A stretch of DNA of 64,000 nucleotides, from assembly GCF_042678385.1 (NCBI RefSeq), contig NZ_JBHUDY010000001.1, forward strand, positions 372,001 through 436,000. The letters run 5' to 3'. This document shows, one piece after another, positions 57,930 through 64,000 of the stretch (positions are counted from its first letter, which is position 1; every line of letters starts with the position of its first letter). A model generated the notes under the pieces. That model saw only the letters and a program-made list of their open reading frames with translations. It was not told the DNA's origin and did no database searches. A program made the translations under genes and the position numbers. This stretch comes from Sphingomonas_B tabacisoli. GTDB lineage: Bacteria > Pseudomonadota > Alphaproteobacteria > Sphingomonadales > Sphingomonadaceae.

Positions 57930-58654
57930 CAGAACTTGAAGGCGGTTCCGATATAGACGGCCTGGCTGTCGCGGCGTCCGTCGTCGACGATCTGCAGGCG
58001 GTCGCGCTGCTCGGCCTTGTAGCGGACGCCTGCGGTCAGATCGAGGTTGCGCGATACGGCGAGCGAGCCGCCGAGATCGAAGTTCAGCGCGCGGCCACCG
58101 GTCAGGTTCGCGGAAGCCACGTCGGTCGGCCGGTCCTGCCCGACTTGCAGGCGACCGCTCCACTTGGGCGCGTTATAGCTCACGCCCACGTCCATCTTCT
58201 CGCGGCTTCCGGGCATGCCGGCCATGTCGATCTTGGCGACGTCGCCGGACAGGGCGAAACGGCGCCAGCCGACCGCCATACCGAGATTATAGGCGACCGG
58301 CGTGATGCTGACCGCCGGCGATGCGGCGCTGCTGCGGAGCGCATCGGGCTTGGCGTTCTGGCTCGAAATCGCACGGACTGCGACCGTGACAGCATGGCTG
58401 CCGGCCTGGGTGGTCGAAGCGGGCGTGAAGCGGAAGCCGTTATCGGCAAGCCGGGCGCGCGCGAACAAGGCAGCGACACGCGGATCGGCAGAGGCGGGCG
58501 TGAAGGAGCCGATTCCACCGCGCGCGCTGAGCGAAACCGGGCGCTTCAGAATGGCGCGGGTAAGGTCGGAGGATGCGCCGATCGCGGGCACGGCAAAGGC
58601 CGCAACGGCAGCCGCCGCTACGCCCAAAGCCAGAATGGAGCGCCCGTTGCGCAT
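57929..58654 (-). CDS. Predicted outer-membrane beta-barrel protein, unknown
   Basis: 241 residues. Signal peptide (about 1-26, AIGAS). After a loop region the second half has alternating amphipathic strands and terminates in VYIGTAFKF, with the C-terminal Phe typical of BAM substrates. Repeats such as VRAIS..., DVGVSYNAP, FDLGGSLAVSR and LTAGVRYKAEQ fit barrel strands. Probably outer membrane; function unknown. Upstream DNA carries four GANTC sites. Confidence 0.7.
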   Translation of the reverse strand: MRNGRSILALGVAAAAVAAFAVPAIGASSDLTRAILKRPVSLSARGGIGSFTPASADPRVAALFARARLADNGFRFTPASTTQAGSHAVTVAVRAISSQNAKPDALRSSAASPAVSITPVAYNLGMAVGWRRFALSGDVAKIDMAGMPGSREKMDVGVSYNAPKWSGRLQVGQDRPTDVASANLTGGRALNFDLGGSLAVSRNLDLTAGVRYKAEQRDRLQIVDDGRRDSQAVYIGTAFKF

Positions 58655-58659
58655 CGTTC

Positions 58660-58734
58660 GACTCGTTCCTCCCCGCTATCGAACGTCTCAGTTAGCGATT
58701 CCGGCACCCCACCGCCACTGGCGAGAGTCGAATC
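58660..58734. promoter_or_regulatory. Cluster of four GANTC (CcrM) methylation sites
   Basis: GACTC (58660), GATTC (58697), GAGTC (58725) and GAATC (58730) lie within 75 bp of the divergent gap between the beta-barrel gene and the DUF3576 gene. In alphaproteobacteria GANTC is methylated by CcrM and read by GcrA at cell-cycle promoters. The density is high compared with the other gaps in this window, which mostly hold none or one. Confidence 0.6.
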
Positions 58735-58848
58735 TTTTCTTGGTGTTGCACAACATCCACAGCATGTGCGCGCGCCTCCTTGCGGGCGAGCGGCCAGCCC
58801 CTATAACGACGCGCGATCAAGACCTCGCCCGTTGCCCAAGGAATGTCC

Positions 58849-59325
58849 ATGCGCTCGTCCCGTTTCGTCGTGCTTATATCGTCGATGCTCGCTCTGTCGG
58901 CGTGCGAATGGGTGAAGGAAGATCTGTCCAAGGGCCTCAACTACGGCAAGCGTCCCGATCGCACCCGCGAAGCCGACATCGCCGCATCCAAGGTGACGAC
59001 GATCGGCGTGAACTCCTATCTGTGGCGGGCGGCGCTCGACACCGTGTCGTTCATGCCATTGCTGCAGACCGATTCGAACGGCGGCGTGATCGTCACCGAC
59101 TGGTATGTGAACCCGAACTCGCCCGGCGAGCGGATGAAGCTGACCGTGTCGGTGCTCGACCAGGATCTGCGTGCGGACGCGCTGCGTGTCGCCGCATCGC
59201 GCCAGATCAATCAGAACGGCCAGTGGGTCGACGCGCCGGTCCAGGCCGCGACGGTCCAGAAGCTGGAAGACATCATCCTGACCCGCGCGCGGGACCTGAG
59301 GCGCGCCGCGTCCGGCATCAAGTAA
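58849..59325 (+). CDS. DUF3576 lipoprotein
   Basis: 158 residues from the ATG at 58849 (an ATG two codons earlier has its ribosome site too close). Signal with lipobox LSAC (Cys19). The mature part matches DUF3576: IGVNSYLWRAALDTVSFMPL, GGVIVTDWY, and VSVLDQDLRADALRV. An envelope lipoprotein consistently found before leuS-lptE-holA in this lineage; suspected role in outer-membrane biogenesis is inferred from that position. Confidence 0.88.
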   Translation: MRSSRFVVLISSMLALSACEWVKEDLSKGLNYGKRPDRTREADIAASKVTTIGVNSYLWRAALDTVSFMPLLQTDSNGGVIVTDWYVNPNSPGERMKLTVSVLDQDLRADALRVAASRQINQNGQWVDAPVQAATVQKLEDIILTRARDLRRAASGIK

Positions 59326-59334
59326 GGATCGGCG

Positions 59335-61920
59335 GTGGCCGAGAGATTTAATCCAAAAGCGGCGGACGCGCGCTGGCAGCGCGTGTGGGCGGAGCAAGGC
59401 ACGTTCCATGCCCGCGACGACAGCCCCAAGCCCAAGAGCTACGTGCTGGAGATGTTCCCCTATCCGTCGGGTCGCATCCATATGGGGCACGTGCGCAACT
59501 ACACGATGGGCGACGTGCTCGCGCGGTTCCGGCGGATGAAGGGCATGGAAGTGCTCCACCCGATGGGGTGGGACGCGTTCGGCATGCCGGCCGAGAACGC
59601 CGCGATGGAAAAGGGCGTGCATCCGGGCACCTGGACTCGCGCCAACATCGCGACGATGCGCGACCAGTTGAAGTCGCTCGGCTTCGCCCTCGACTGGTCC
59701 AGAGAGCTCGCGACGTGCGAGCCGGACTATTACGGGCAGGAACAGGCGCTGTTCCTCGACCTGTTCGAAGCCGGTCTCGTCTATCGCAAGGAATCGGCGG
59801 TCAATTGGGACCCGGTCGACATGACCGTGCTCGCCAACGAGCAGGTCATCGACGGCCGCGGCTGGCGCTCCGGTGCGCTGGTCGAGAAGCGCAAGCTCAG
59901 CCAGTGGTTCCTGAAGATCACCGACTTCGCCGAGGACCTGCTCCACGGGCTGGATAAGCTCGACCAATGGCCCGAAAAGGTTCGGGTTATGCAGGAGAAC
60001 TGGATCGGCAAGAGCCAGGGCCTGCAGTTTCGGTTCAGGCTCTCTCCCCTCCCGCTTGCGGGAGGGGCCGGGGGAGGGACTGAAGGCGCGAGCCCACCCC
60101 TAACCCCTCCCGCAGGCGGGAGGGGAATCGAAGAAGTCGAGGTCTTTACCACCCGGCCGGACACGATTTTCGGGTCGAGCTTCGTCGCAGTTGCGGCCGA
60201 CCATCCGCTGGCGGCGAAGGTTGCCGAGGGGAATCCGGCCGCGGCTGCTTTTATCGACGAATGTCGCGCGGGTGGGACCACGGCGGCGGAGCTGGAGACT
60301 GCGGAGAAGAAGGGTTTTGCAACGGGCCTGACCGCGACGCACCCGTTCGATCCCGACTGGCAATTGCCCGTCTACATCGCGAACTTCGTGCTGATGGATT
60401 ACGGCACCGGCGCGGTGTTCGGCGTGCCGGCGCATGACCAGCGCGACCTCGATTTCGCGCGGAAATACGGGTTACCGGTGCGCCGCGTGGTCTCGGACGG
60501 GGAGCTCACCGATCCGGTATTCGAAGGCGACGAAGCTTACACCGGGCCCGGTAAGCTGGTGAACTCGCGCTTCCTGGACGGCATGGACGTCGAGGAGGCG
60601 AAGCGGGCGGTAATCGGCCGCGCCGAGGCCGAAGGCTGGGGCCACGGCACGACCGTCTGGCGGCTGCGCGACTGGGGCGTGTCGCGTCAGCGCTACTGGG
60701 GCACGCCGATCCCGATCATCCATTGCGACGCTTGCGGCGTGGTGCCGGTGCCGAAGAATCAGCTTCCAGTCGTGCTGCCGGAGGACGTGAGCTTCGACGT
60801 GCCCGGCAATCCGCTCGACCGGCATCCGACATGGAAGCATGTCGATTGTCCCAAGTGCGGAGCGAAGGCGCGACGCGAGACCGACACGCTCGATACCTTC
60901 GTCGATTCGAGCTGGTATTTCATCCGCTTCGCCAGCCAACCTTCGACCAAGCCGTTCGATCGCGCCGTCGCCGAAAGCTGGCTGCCGGTCGGCCAATATA
61001 TCGGCGGCGTCGAGCACGCGATCCTGCACTTGCTCTACGCCCGCTTCTGGACGCGCGCGCTCAACCGCCTCGGCAAGATAGACGTGCGCGAGCCGTTCAC
61101 CGGCCTGTTCACCCAGGGCATGGTGACGCACGAGACTTATCAGGCCGGCGACGGGAGCTGGCTCAGCCCCGACGAAGTCACCAAACAGGGCGACGACTGG
61201 ATCCATATCGAGAGCGGCAAGCCGGCGATCGCCGGCCGCGTCGAGAAAATGTCCAAGTCGAAGAAGAATGTGGTCGATCCCGCGCCCATTCTCGACGCTT
61301 ACGGCGCCGACGCGGTGCGCTGGTTCATGCTGTCCGACTCGCCGCCCGAGCGTGACCTTGCCTGGTCGGAAGCCGGCATCGAAGGTGCGTGGCGCTTCGT
61401 GAACCGGGTCTGGCGGCTGGTGCAGAGCGTCGATGTGGCGGAAGGCTCCGATCCGGCGCTGGAGCGGCGGCGGCACAAGACGATCGCCGGTGTCGCCGAC
61501 GACATCGAGGCGCTGTCGTTCAACAAGGCGGTCGCCAAGCTCTACGAATTGGTCGGCGCGATCGAGAAAGCGAAGCCGTCGGCCGACCGGTCGGATGCGA
61601 TCCGGACGCTGGTGCGTCTCGTCGCACCGATGATCCCGCATCTGGCCGAAGAGGCTTGGGCGGGGCTGGGCAAACAGGGGCTGGTCGCGAACGCCGACTG
61701 GCCGCGCCACGATCCGGCGCTGCTGGTCGAGGACGAAGTGACGATCGCAGTGCAGGTGAACGGCAAGCTGCGCGACACGCTCACCGTGCCGCGCGGCGAA
61801 TCGCGCGAGGCGCTGGAGGCCAAGGCGCTGGAAGCGCCGAACGTCGTGCGCATCCTCGATGGCGCCAAACCGAAAAAAGTGATTGTCGTGCCAGACCGGC
61901 TGGTCAATCTGGTCGCATGA
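59335..61920 (+). CDS. leuS: Leucyl-tRNA synthetase (with repeat insertion)
   Basis: 861 residues from GTG 59335. HIGH-type motif HMGHVRNY, KMSKS, the zinc knuckle CDAC...CPKC, and the CP1 editing domain (TTRPDTIFG, VPAHDQRD). Residues about 237-265 (SPLPLAGGAGGG...PPLTPPAGGRG) are encoded by an in-frame palindromic repeat and sit just before the editing domain, where E. coli has a short loop. All catalytic motifs remain intact. Overlaps lptE by four bases. Confidence 0.95.
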   Translation: MAERFNPKAADARWQRVWAEQGTFHARDDSPKPKSYVLEMFPYPSGRIHMGHVRNYTMGDVLARFRRMKGMEVLHPMGWDAFGMPAENAAMEKGVHPGTWTRANIATMRDQLKSLGFALDWSRELATCEPDYYGQEQALFLDLFEAGLVYRKESAVNWDPVDMTVLANEQVIDGRGWRSGALVEKRKLSQWFLKITDFAEDLLHGLDKLDQWPEKVRVMQENWIGKSQGLQFRFRLSPLPLAGGAGGGTEGASPPLTPPAGGRGIEEVEVFTTRPDTIFGSSFVAVAADHPLAAKVAEGNPAAAAFIDECRAGGTTAAELETAEKKGFATGLTATHPFDPDWQLPVYIANFVLMDYGTGAVFGVPAHDQRDLDFARKYGLPVRRVVSDGELTDPVFEGDEAYTGPGKLVNSRFLDGMDVEEAKRAVIGRAEAEGWGHGTTVWRLRDWGVSRQRYWGTPIPIIHCDACGVVPVPKNQLPVVLPEDVSFDVPGNPLDRHPTWKHVDCPKCGAKARRETDTLDTFVDSSWYFIRFASQPSTKPFDRAVAESWLPVGQYIGGVEHAILHLLYARFWTRALNRLGKIDVREPFTGLFTQGMVTHETYQAGDGSWLSPDEVTKQGDDWIHIESGKPAIAGRVEKMSKSKKNVVDPAPILDAYGADAVRWFMLSDSPPERDLAWSEAGIEGAWRFVNRVWRLVQSVDVAEGSDPALERRRHKTIAGVADDIEALSFNKAVAKLYELVGAIEKAKPSADRSDAIRTLVRLVAPMIPHLAEEAWAGLGKQGLVANADWPRHDPALLVEDEVTIAVQVNGKLRDTLTVPRGESREALEAKALEAPNVVRILDGAKPKKVIVVPDRLVNLVA
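60043..60126. repeat. In-frame palindromic repeat inside leuS
   Basis: Two hairpins with arms CCCCTCCCGC and GCGGGAGGGG (loops TT and AG), separated by about 40 bp, lie wholly inside leuS without disturbing its frame. Arms match the element at 47684 almost base for base. Flanking LeuRS sequence resumes at EVEVFTTRPDT. Confidence 0.9.
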
Positions 61921-62399
61921 AGCGCGCCGCCGCCTTCGCCTTGCTGCTCCTGCCCGGCTGCGGGCTGCAGCCGCTCTATTCGGGCGGATCGGGCGGGCAG
62001 GTCGCGCAGGCACTGGCCGGTGTCGAGGTCGCGCCGATCCCCGGCAAGAACGGCTGGCTAGTCTCGAACGCGCTGAAGGACCGCATCGCGGCGGTGCCCG
62101 ATGCCGCGCCGCGTTACCGGCTCGAGGTCGAGCTCGACGACAAGATCGAAGGCTTCGGCATTCGCCGCGACGATGCGATCACCCGCGAGCGGCGAACGCT
62201 TCGGGCGCGTTACCGACTGAAGGACACGACCGGCGCGGTGCTGGTCGACGCGACCGCGGGCTCGGACGCCGGCATCGACGTGGTCAACTCCGAATATGCG
62301 ACGATCGCGGCCGAGAACACGGCGCTGGAGCGGCTGGCGGGCGAAGTCGCCGACCAGATCGTCGCGCGCATCGCTCTCTACGCCAAGCGGACTCAGTGA
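61917..62399 (+). CDS. lptE: LPS-assembly lipoprotein LptE
   Basis: 160 residues. Lipobox LPGC (Cys15) followed by GLQPLYS, the hallmark of LptE. The mature part is the compact alpha/beta LptE fold ending in QIVARIALYAKRTQ. It plugs LptD in the outer membrane for LPS insertion. Start overlaps the leuS stop (ATGA); stop overlaps the holA start (GTGA). Confidence 0.9.
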   Translation: MKRAAAFALLLLPGCGLQPLYSGGSGGQVAQALAGVEVAPIPGKNGWLVSNALKDRIAAVPDAAPRYRLEVELDDKIEGFGIRRDDAITRERRTLRARYRLKDTTGAVLVDATAGSDAGIDVVNSEYATIAAENTALERLAGEVADQIVARIALYAKRTQ

Positions 62400-63406
62400 A
62401 GGCCGACAAGCGCCCGGCGATCGAGCGCGCGCTCGACAAGCCGGAGGTCCGCTGCTTCCTGCTCTACGGCCCGGACGAGGCCAGCTCGCGGATGCTGGCG
62501 GACCGGCTGGGCCGGGCCGTCGGGGCCGATGCCGAGCGGATCGACATGGAGGGCGGAACGCTCGCCAAGGATCCGGCGCTGCTGGCAGACGAAGCGGCAT
62601 CCAGTTCCCTGTTCGGCGGGGCGCGCTGGATTCGAGTGCGCGCGAATGGCGACGAAGTCACCGAAGCGGTCGAGGCGCTGCTCTCCGCTCCTCAGGCCGG
62701 CAACCCTGTCGCGATCATCGCCGGCGCGCTGAAGCCCGCGTCAAAGCTGCTGAAGCTGGTGCTGGCGTCGCAGGACGCGCTCGCCTTTGCGAGCTATCCG
62801 CCCGATGCGCGCGACGCCGGGCCGCTGGTCCAGGCGCTCGCCCAGCCGCTGGGCCTGCGGGTACGCTCGGAGGCGGCGCAGCGAATATTCGAGGCGGCCG
62901 CCGGCGATCGTGCGATCATCGCGCGCGAGCTTGAGAAGCTCTCGGTGTTCCTCGACGCGAGCGAGGATAGCGTGCGCGAGCTGGACGGCACTGCGCTGGA
63001 TGCGCTCGGGGCTGGCGAAGGCGAGAGCAGCTCGGGCGTATTGATCGATGCGGTGCTGACCGGTCAGGGCAGGACGGCGGTCGAGGAGCTGAAAGCGCTG
63101 AGCGAGGGCGGCGAGGACGGCATCCCCCTCGTTCGCGCGGCGCTCCGGCGGCTACTCCAGCTTGCGGCCCTGCGATCCGATGCCGACCGGACCAGCATCG
63201 GCGAGGCGACCAAGGCGGTGTTCTTCAAGGAGAAGGACGTCGTCGCGGCCGAACTGCGCCGCTGGAACTCGCCCGACCTGGCGATGCTCGTCGATCGAAT
63301 CACCGCCGTGCAGGCCAAGCTCCTCGAGAGCGGCGGAGCAGGCGCCGTGATCGCGTCGCAGGAATTGCTGACGATCGCGCGCGCGGCCGCCGCGCGCGGG
63401 CGCTAG
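62396..63406 (+). CDS. holA: DNA polymerase III subunit delta
   Basis: 336 residues from GTG 62396, overlapping the lptE stop. AAA+-like delta fold: CFLLYGPDEASSRMLADRL, FGGARWIRV, QDALAFASYPPD, and the family-typical GDRAIIARELEKLSVFL. Part of the clamp loader. The leuS-lptE-holA order is conserved in proteobacteria. Ends at a bidirectional terminator. Confidence 0.93.
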   Translation: MKADKRPAIERALDKPEVRCFLLYGPDEASSRMLADRLGRAVGADAERIDMEGGTLAKDPALLADEAASSSLFGGARWIRVRANGDEVTEAVEALLSAPQAGNPVAIIAGALKPASKLLKLVLASQDALAFASYPPDARDAGPLVQALAQPLGLRVRSEAAQRIFEAAAGDRAIIARELEKLSVFLDASEDSVRELDGTALDALGAGEGESSSGVLIDAVLTGQGRTAVEELKALSEGGEDGIPLVRAALRRLLQLAALRSDADRTSIGEATKAVFFKEKDVVAAELRRWNSPDLAMLVDRITAVQAKLLESGGAGAVIASQELLTIARAAAARGR

Positions 63407-63414
63407 ACACGACA

Positions 63415-63443
63415 AAGCCGGCCGAGTCGCCCCGGCCGGCCTT
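63415..63443. terminator. Bidirectional terminator between holA and rpmB
   Basis: GCCGGCCG and CGGCCGGC form an 8-bp stem with AA before and TT after, sited between the convergent holA and rpmB stops. Confidence 0.65.
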
Positions 63444-63464
63444 CATCGATTCGGCAACCGCAGC

Positions 63465-63749
63465 TTACGCCGCGAGCTTCTTGGCGATCTCGCGCTTCAG
63501 CTTACGGGCGGTCGGCCCGAGCTTGTCTTCGCTGGTCTTGATCAGCCAATTGTCGAGGCCGCCGACGTGCTCGACGGAGCGCAGGCCGTGCGTCGAGACG
63601 CGCAGCTTCACGCTCTTGCCCAGCGAATCGCTGATCAGCGTCACGTTCTGCAGGTTCGGCAGGAACGTCCGCTTGGTCTTGTTGTTGGCGTGGGAAACAT
63701 TGTGACCCACCTGCCGGCCCTTGCCGGTCAGCTCGCAAATGCGCGACAT
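63465..63749 (-). CDS. rpmB: 50S ribosomal protein L28
   Basis: 94 residues from the ATG at 63749. MSRICELTGKGRQVGHNVSHANNKTKRTFLPNLQ (in part) is the invariant L28 start. Basic, ends IAKKLAA. The long frame upstream to 63977 is an artefact. Monocistronic; 154 bp separate it from the divergent gene at 63904. Confidence 0.97.
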   Translation of the reverse strand: MSRICELTGKGRQVGHNVSHANNKTKRTFLPNLQNVTLISDSLGKSVKLRVSTHGLRSVEHVGGLDNWLIKTSEDKLGPTARKLKREIAKKLAA

Positions 63750-63841
63750 TGCTCGTCTCTCAATCAGGTTTCGGGGATGCCCGGAAAGCCCGGCCGCATA
63801 ACGGGCTTGAGGCTTCGCGTCAACGTGAGTCGCACGCCCAT

Positions 63842-63866
63842 GAAACCGTAACGGGTCCGGATCGTT
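63842..63866 (+). promoter_or_regulatory. Near-consensus EcfG-type promoter (GAAAC-N16-CGTT)
   Basis: GAAAC at 63842-63846 and CGTT at 63863-63866 with 16 bases between, followed by a GGGAGA ribosome site (63890) and the ATG at 63904. One mismatch from GGAAC-N16/17-CGTT. Confidence 0.45.
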
Positions 63867-63903
63867 TAGACCCGTGATCTGATATTCAAGGGAGAATGGT
63901 CGC

Positions 63904-64000
63904 ATGCGTGGTTTTCTGGCTTTGATCGCCGTCGTCGTCTTGTTGCTGATCGTCGCGGTTGCGACCGGCTTCCTCAACCTCCGGCAGACCCAGACCGCGG
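63904..64000 (+). CDS. N-terminus of a small membrane-anchored protein (runs off the window)
   Basis: At least 32 residues: MRG then a long hydrophobic helix (residues 4-24) and polar LRQTQTA. The ATG is supported by GGGAGA eight bases upstream. It runs off the window end, so total length and family are unknown. A near-consensus EcfG promoter precedes it. Confidence 0.6.
   Translation, partial: MRGFLALIAVVVLLLIVAVATGFLNLRQTQTA

Overview
The window is about 64 kb of high-GC, gene-dense chromosome from an alphaproteobacterium, most likely a member of the Sphingomonadaceae/Sphingomonadales. Evidence seen in the sequence: a CarD regulator following a helicase/S4/FdxA group, DUF3576, DUF4893, DUF3597 and PEPxxWA-CTERM proteins, a class I PHA synthase, FtsEX adjacent to YdcF and PlsC, GANTC-rich intergenic DNA and EcfG-like promoter sequences. 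Nearly everything is core or housekeeping. There is no phage, insertion sequence, CRISPR array, rRNA or recognisable defence island. No large undescribed system is apparent; the more unusual material is in small proteins, regulatory DNA and mobile palindromic repeats.

Layout. 1-8 kb: aromatic amino acid genes (hisC-like end, prephenate dehydrogenase), a double PilZ protein, an orphan Anbu proteasome-like protease beside a tiny Q/S-rich protein, then ftsE-ftsX-ydcF-plsC, a zinc-ribbon membrane protein, tRNA-Leu(GAG), a ROK sugar kinase, tRNA-Phe(GAA) and yacG. 8-18 kb: PHA synthase, envelope and small proteins, an M23 peptidase, a SUV3/MgpS-like helicase coupled to an S4 protein, ferredoxin fdxA and carD. 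18-28 kb: two tandem DUF2807 beta-helix proteins behind a striking dyad, purH, a polysaccharide flippase, polA, an arginase-family hydrolase overlapping a channel-like protein. 28-40 kb: PEP-CTERM protein, lipoprotein, TelA and its partner, DoxX, tRNA-Gln(CTG), a 2OG-Fe(II) oxygenase, a Bcr/CflA pump, OsmC divergent from an acidic protein, a PQQ quinohemoprotein alcohol dehydrogenase, purEK and a diguanylate cyclase.

40-64 kb: a minus-strand lipid-modification group (CDF transporter, AcvB-like lysyl-PG hydrolase, MprF lysyl-PG synthase/flippase, plus a 53-residue membrane protein), tRNA-Gly(GCC), a thioredoxin-TPR/Lon-domain/Trm112 operon, a UbiH-type hydroxylase, ftsK-lolA, xthA-ribA, a frameshifted membrane protein gene, HAD and YggS proteins, a ThiE-like protein, and finally DUF3576-leuS-lptE-holA convergent with rpmB.

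Features that cut across the map: (1) a family of paired GC-rich palindromes at four loci, one of which lies in frame inside leuS and another supplies the C-terminus of the Trm112 protein; (2) one exact and several near matches to the alphaproteobacterial EcfG general-stress promoter (GGAAC-N16/17-CGTT) upstream of small, mostly uncharacterised genes; (3) four GANTC (CcrM) sites in 75 bp between two divergent envelope genes; (4) a perfect 12-bp dyad over the promoter and ribosome site of the DUF2807 pair, whose second gene seems to start at CTG. Genes are tightly packed, with many ATGA/TGATG/GTGA overlaps implying translational coupling.
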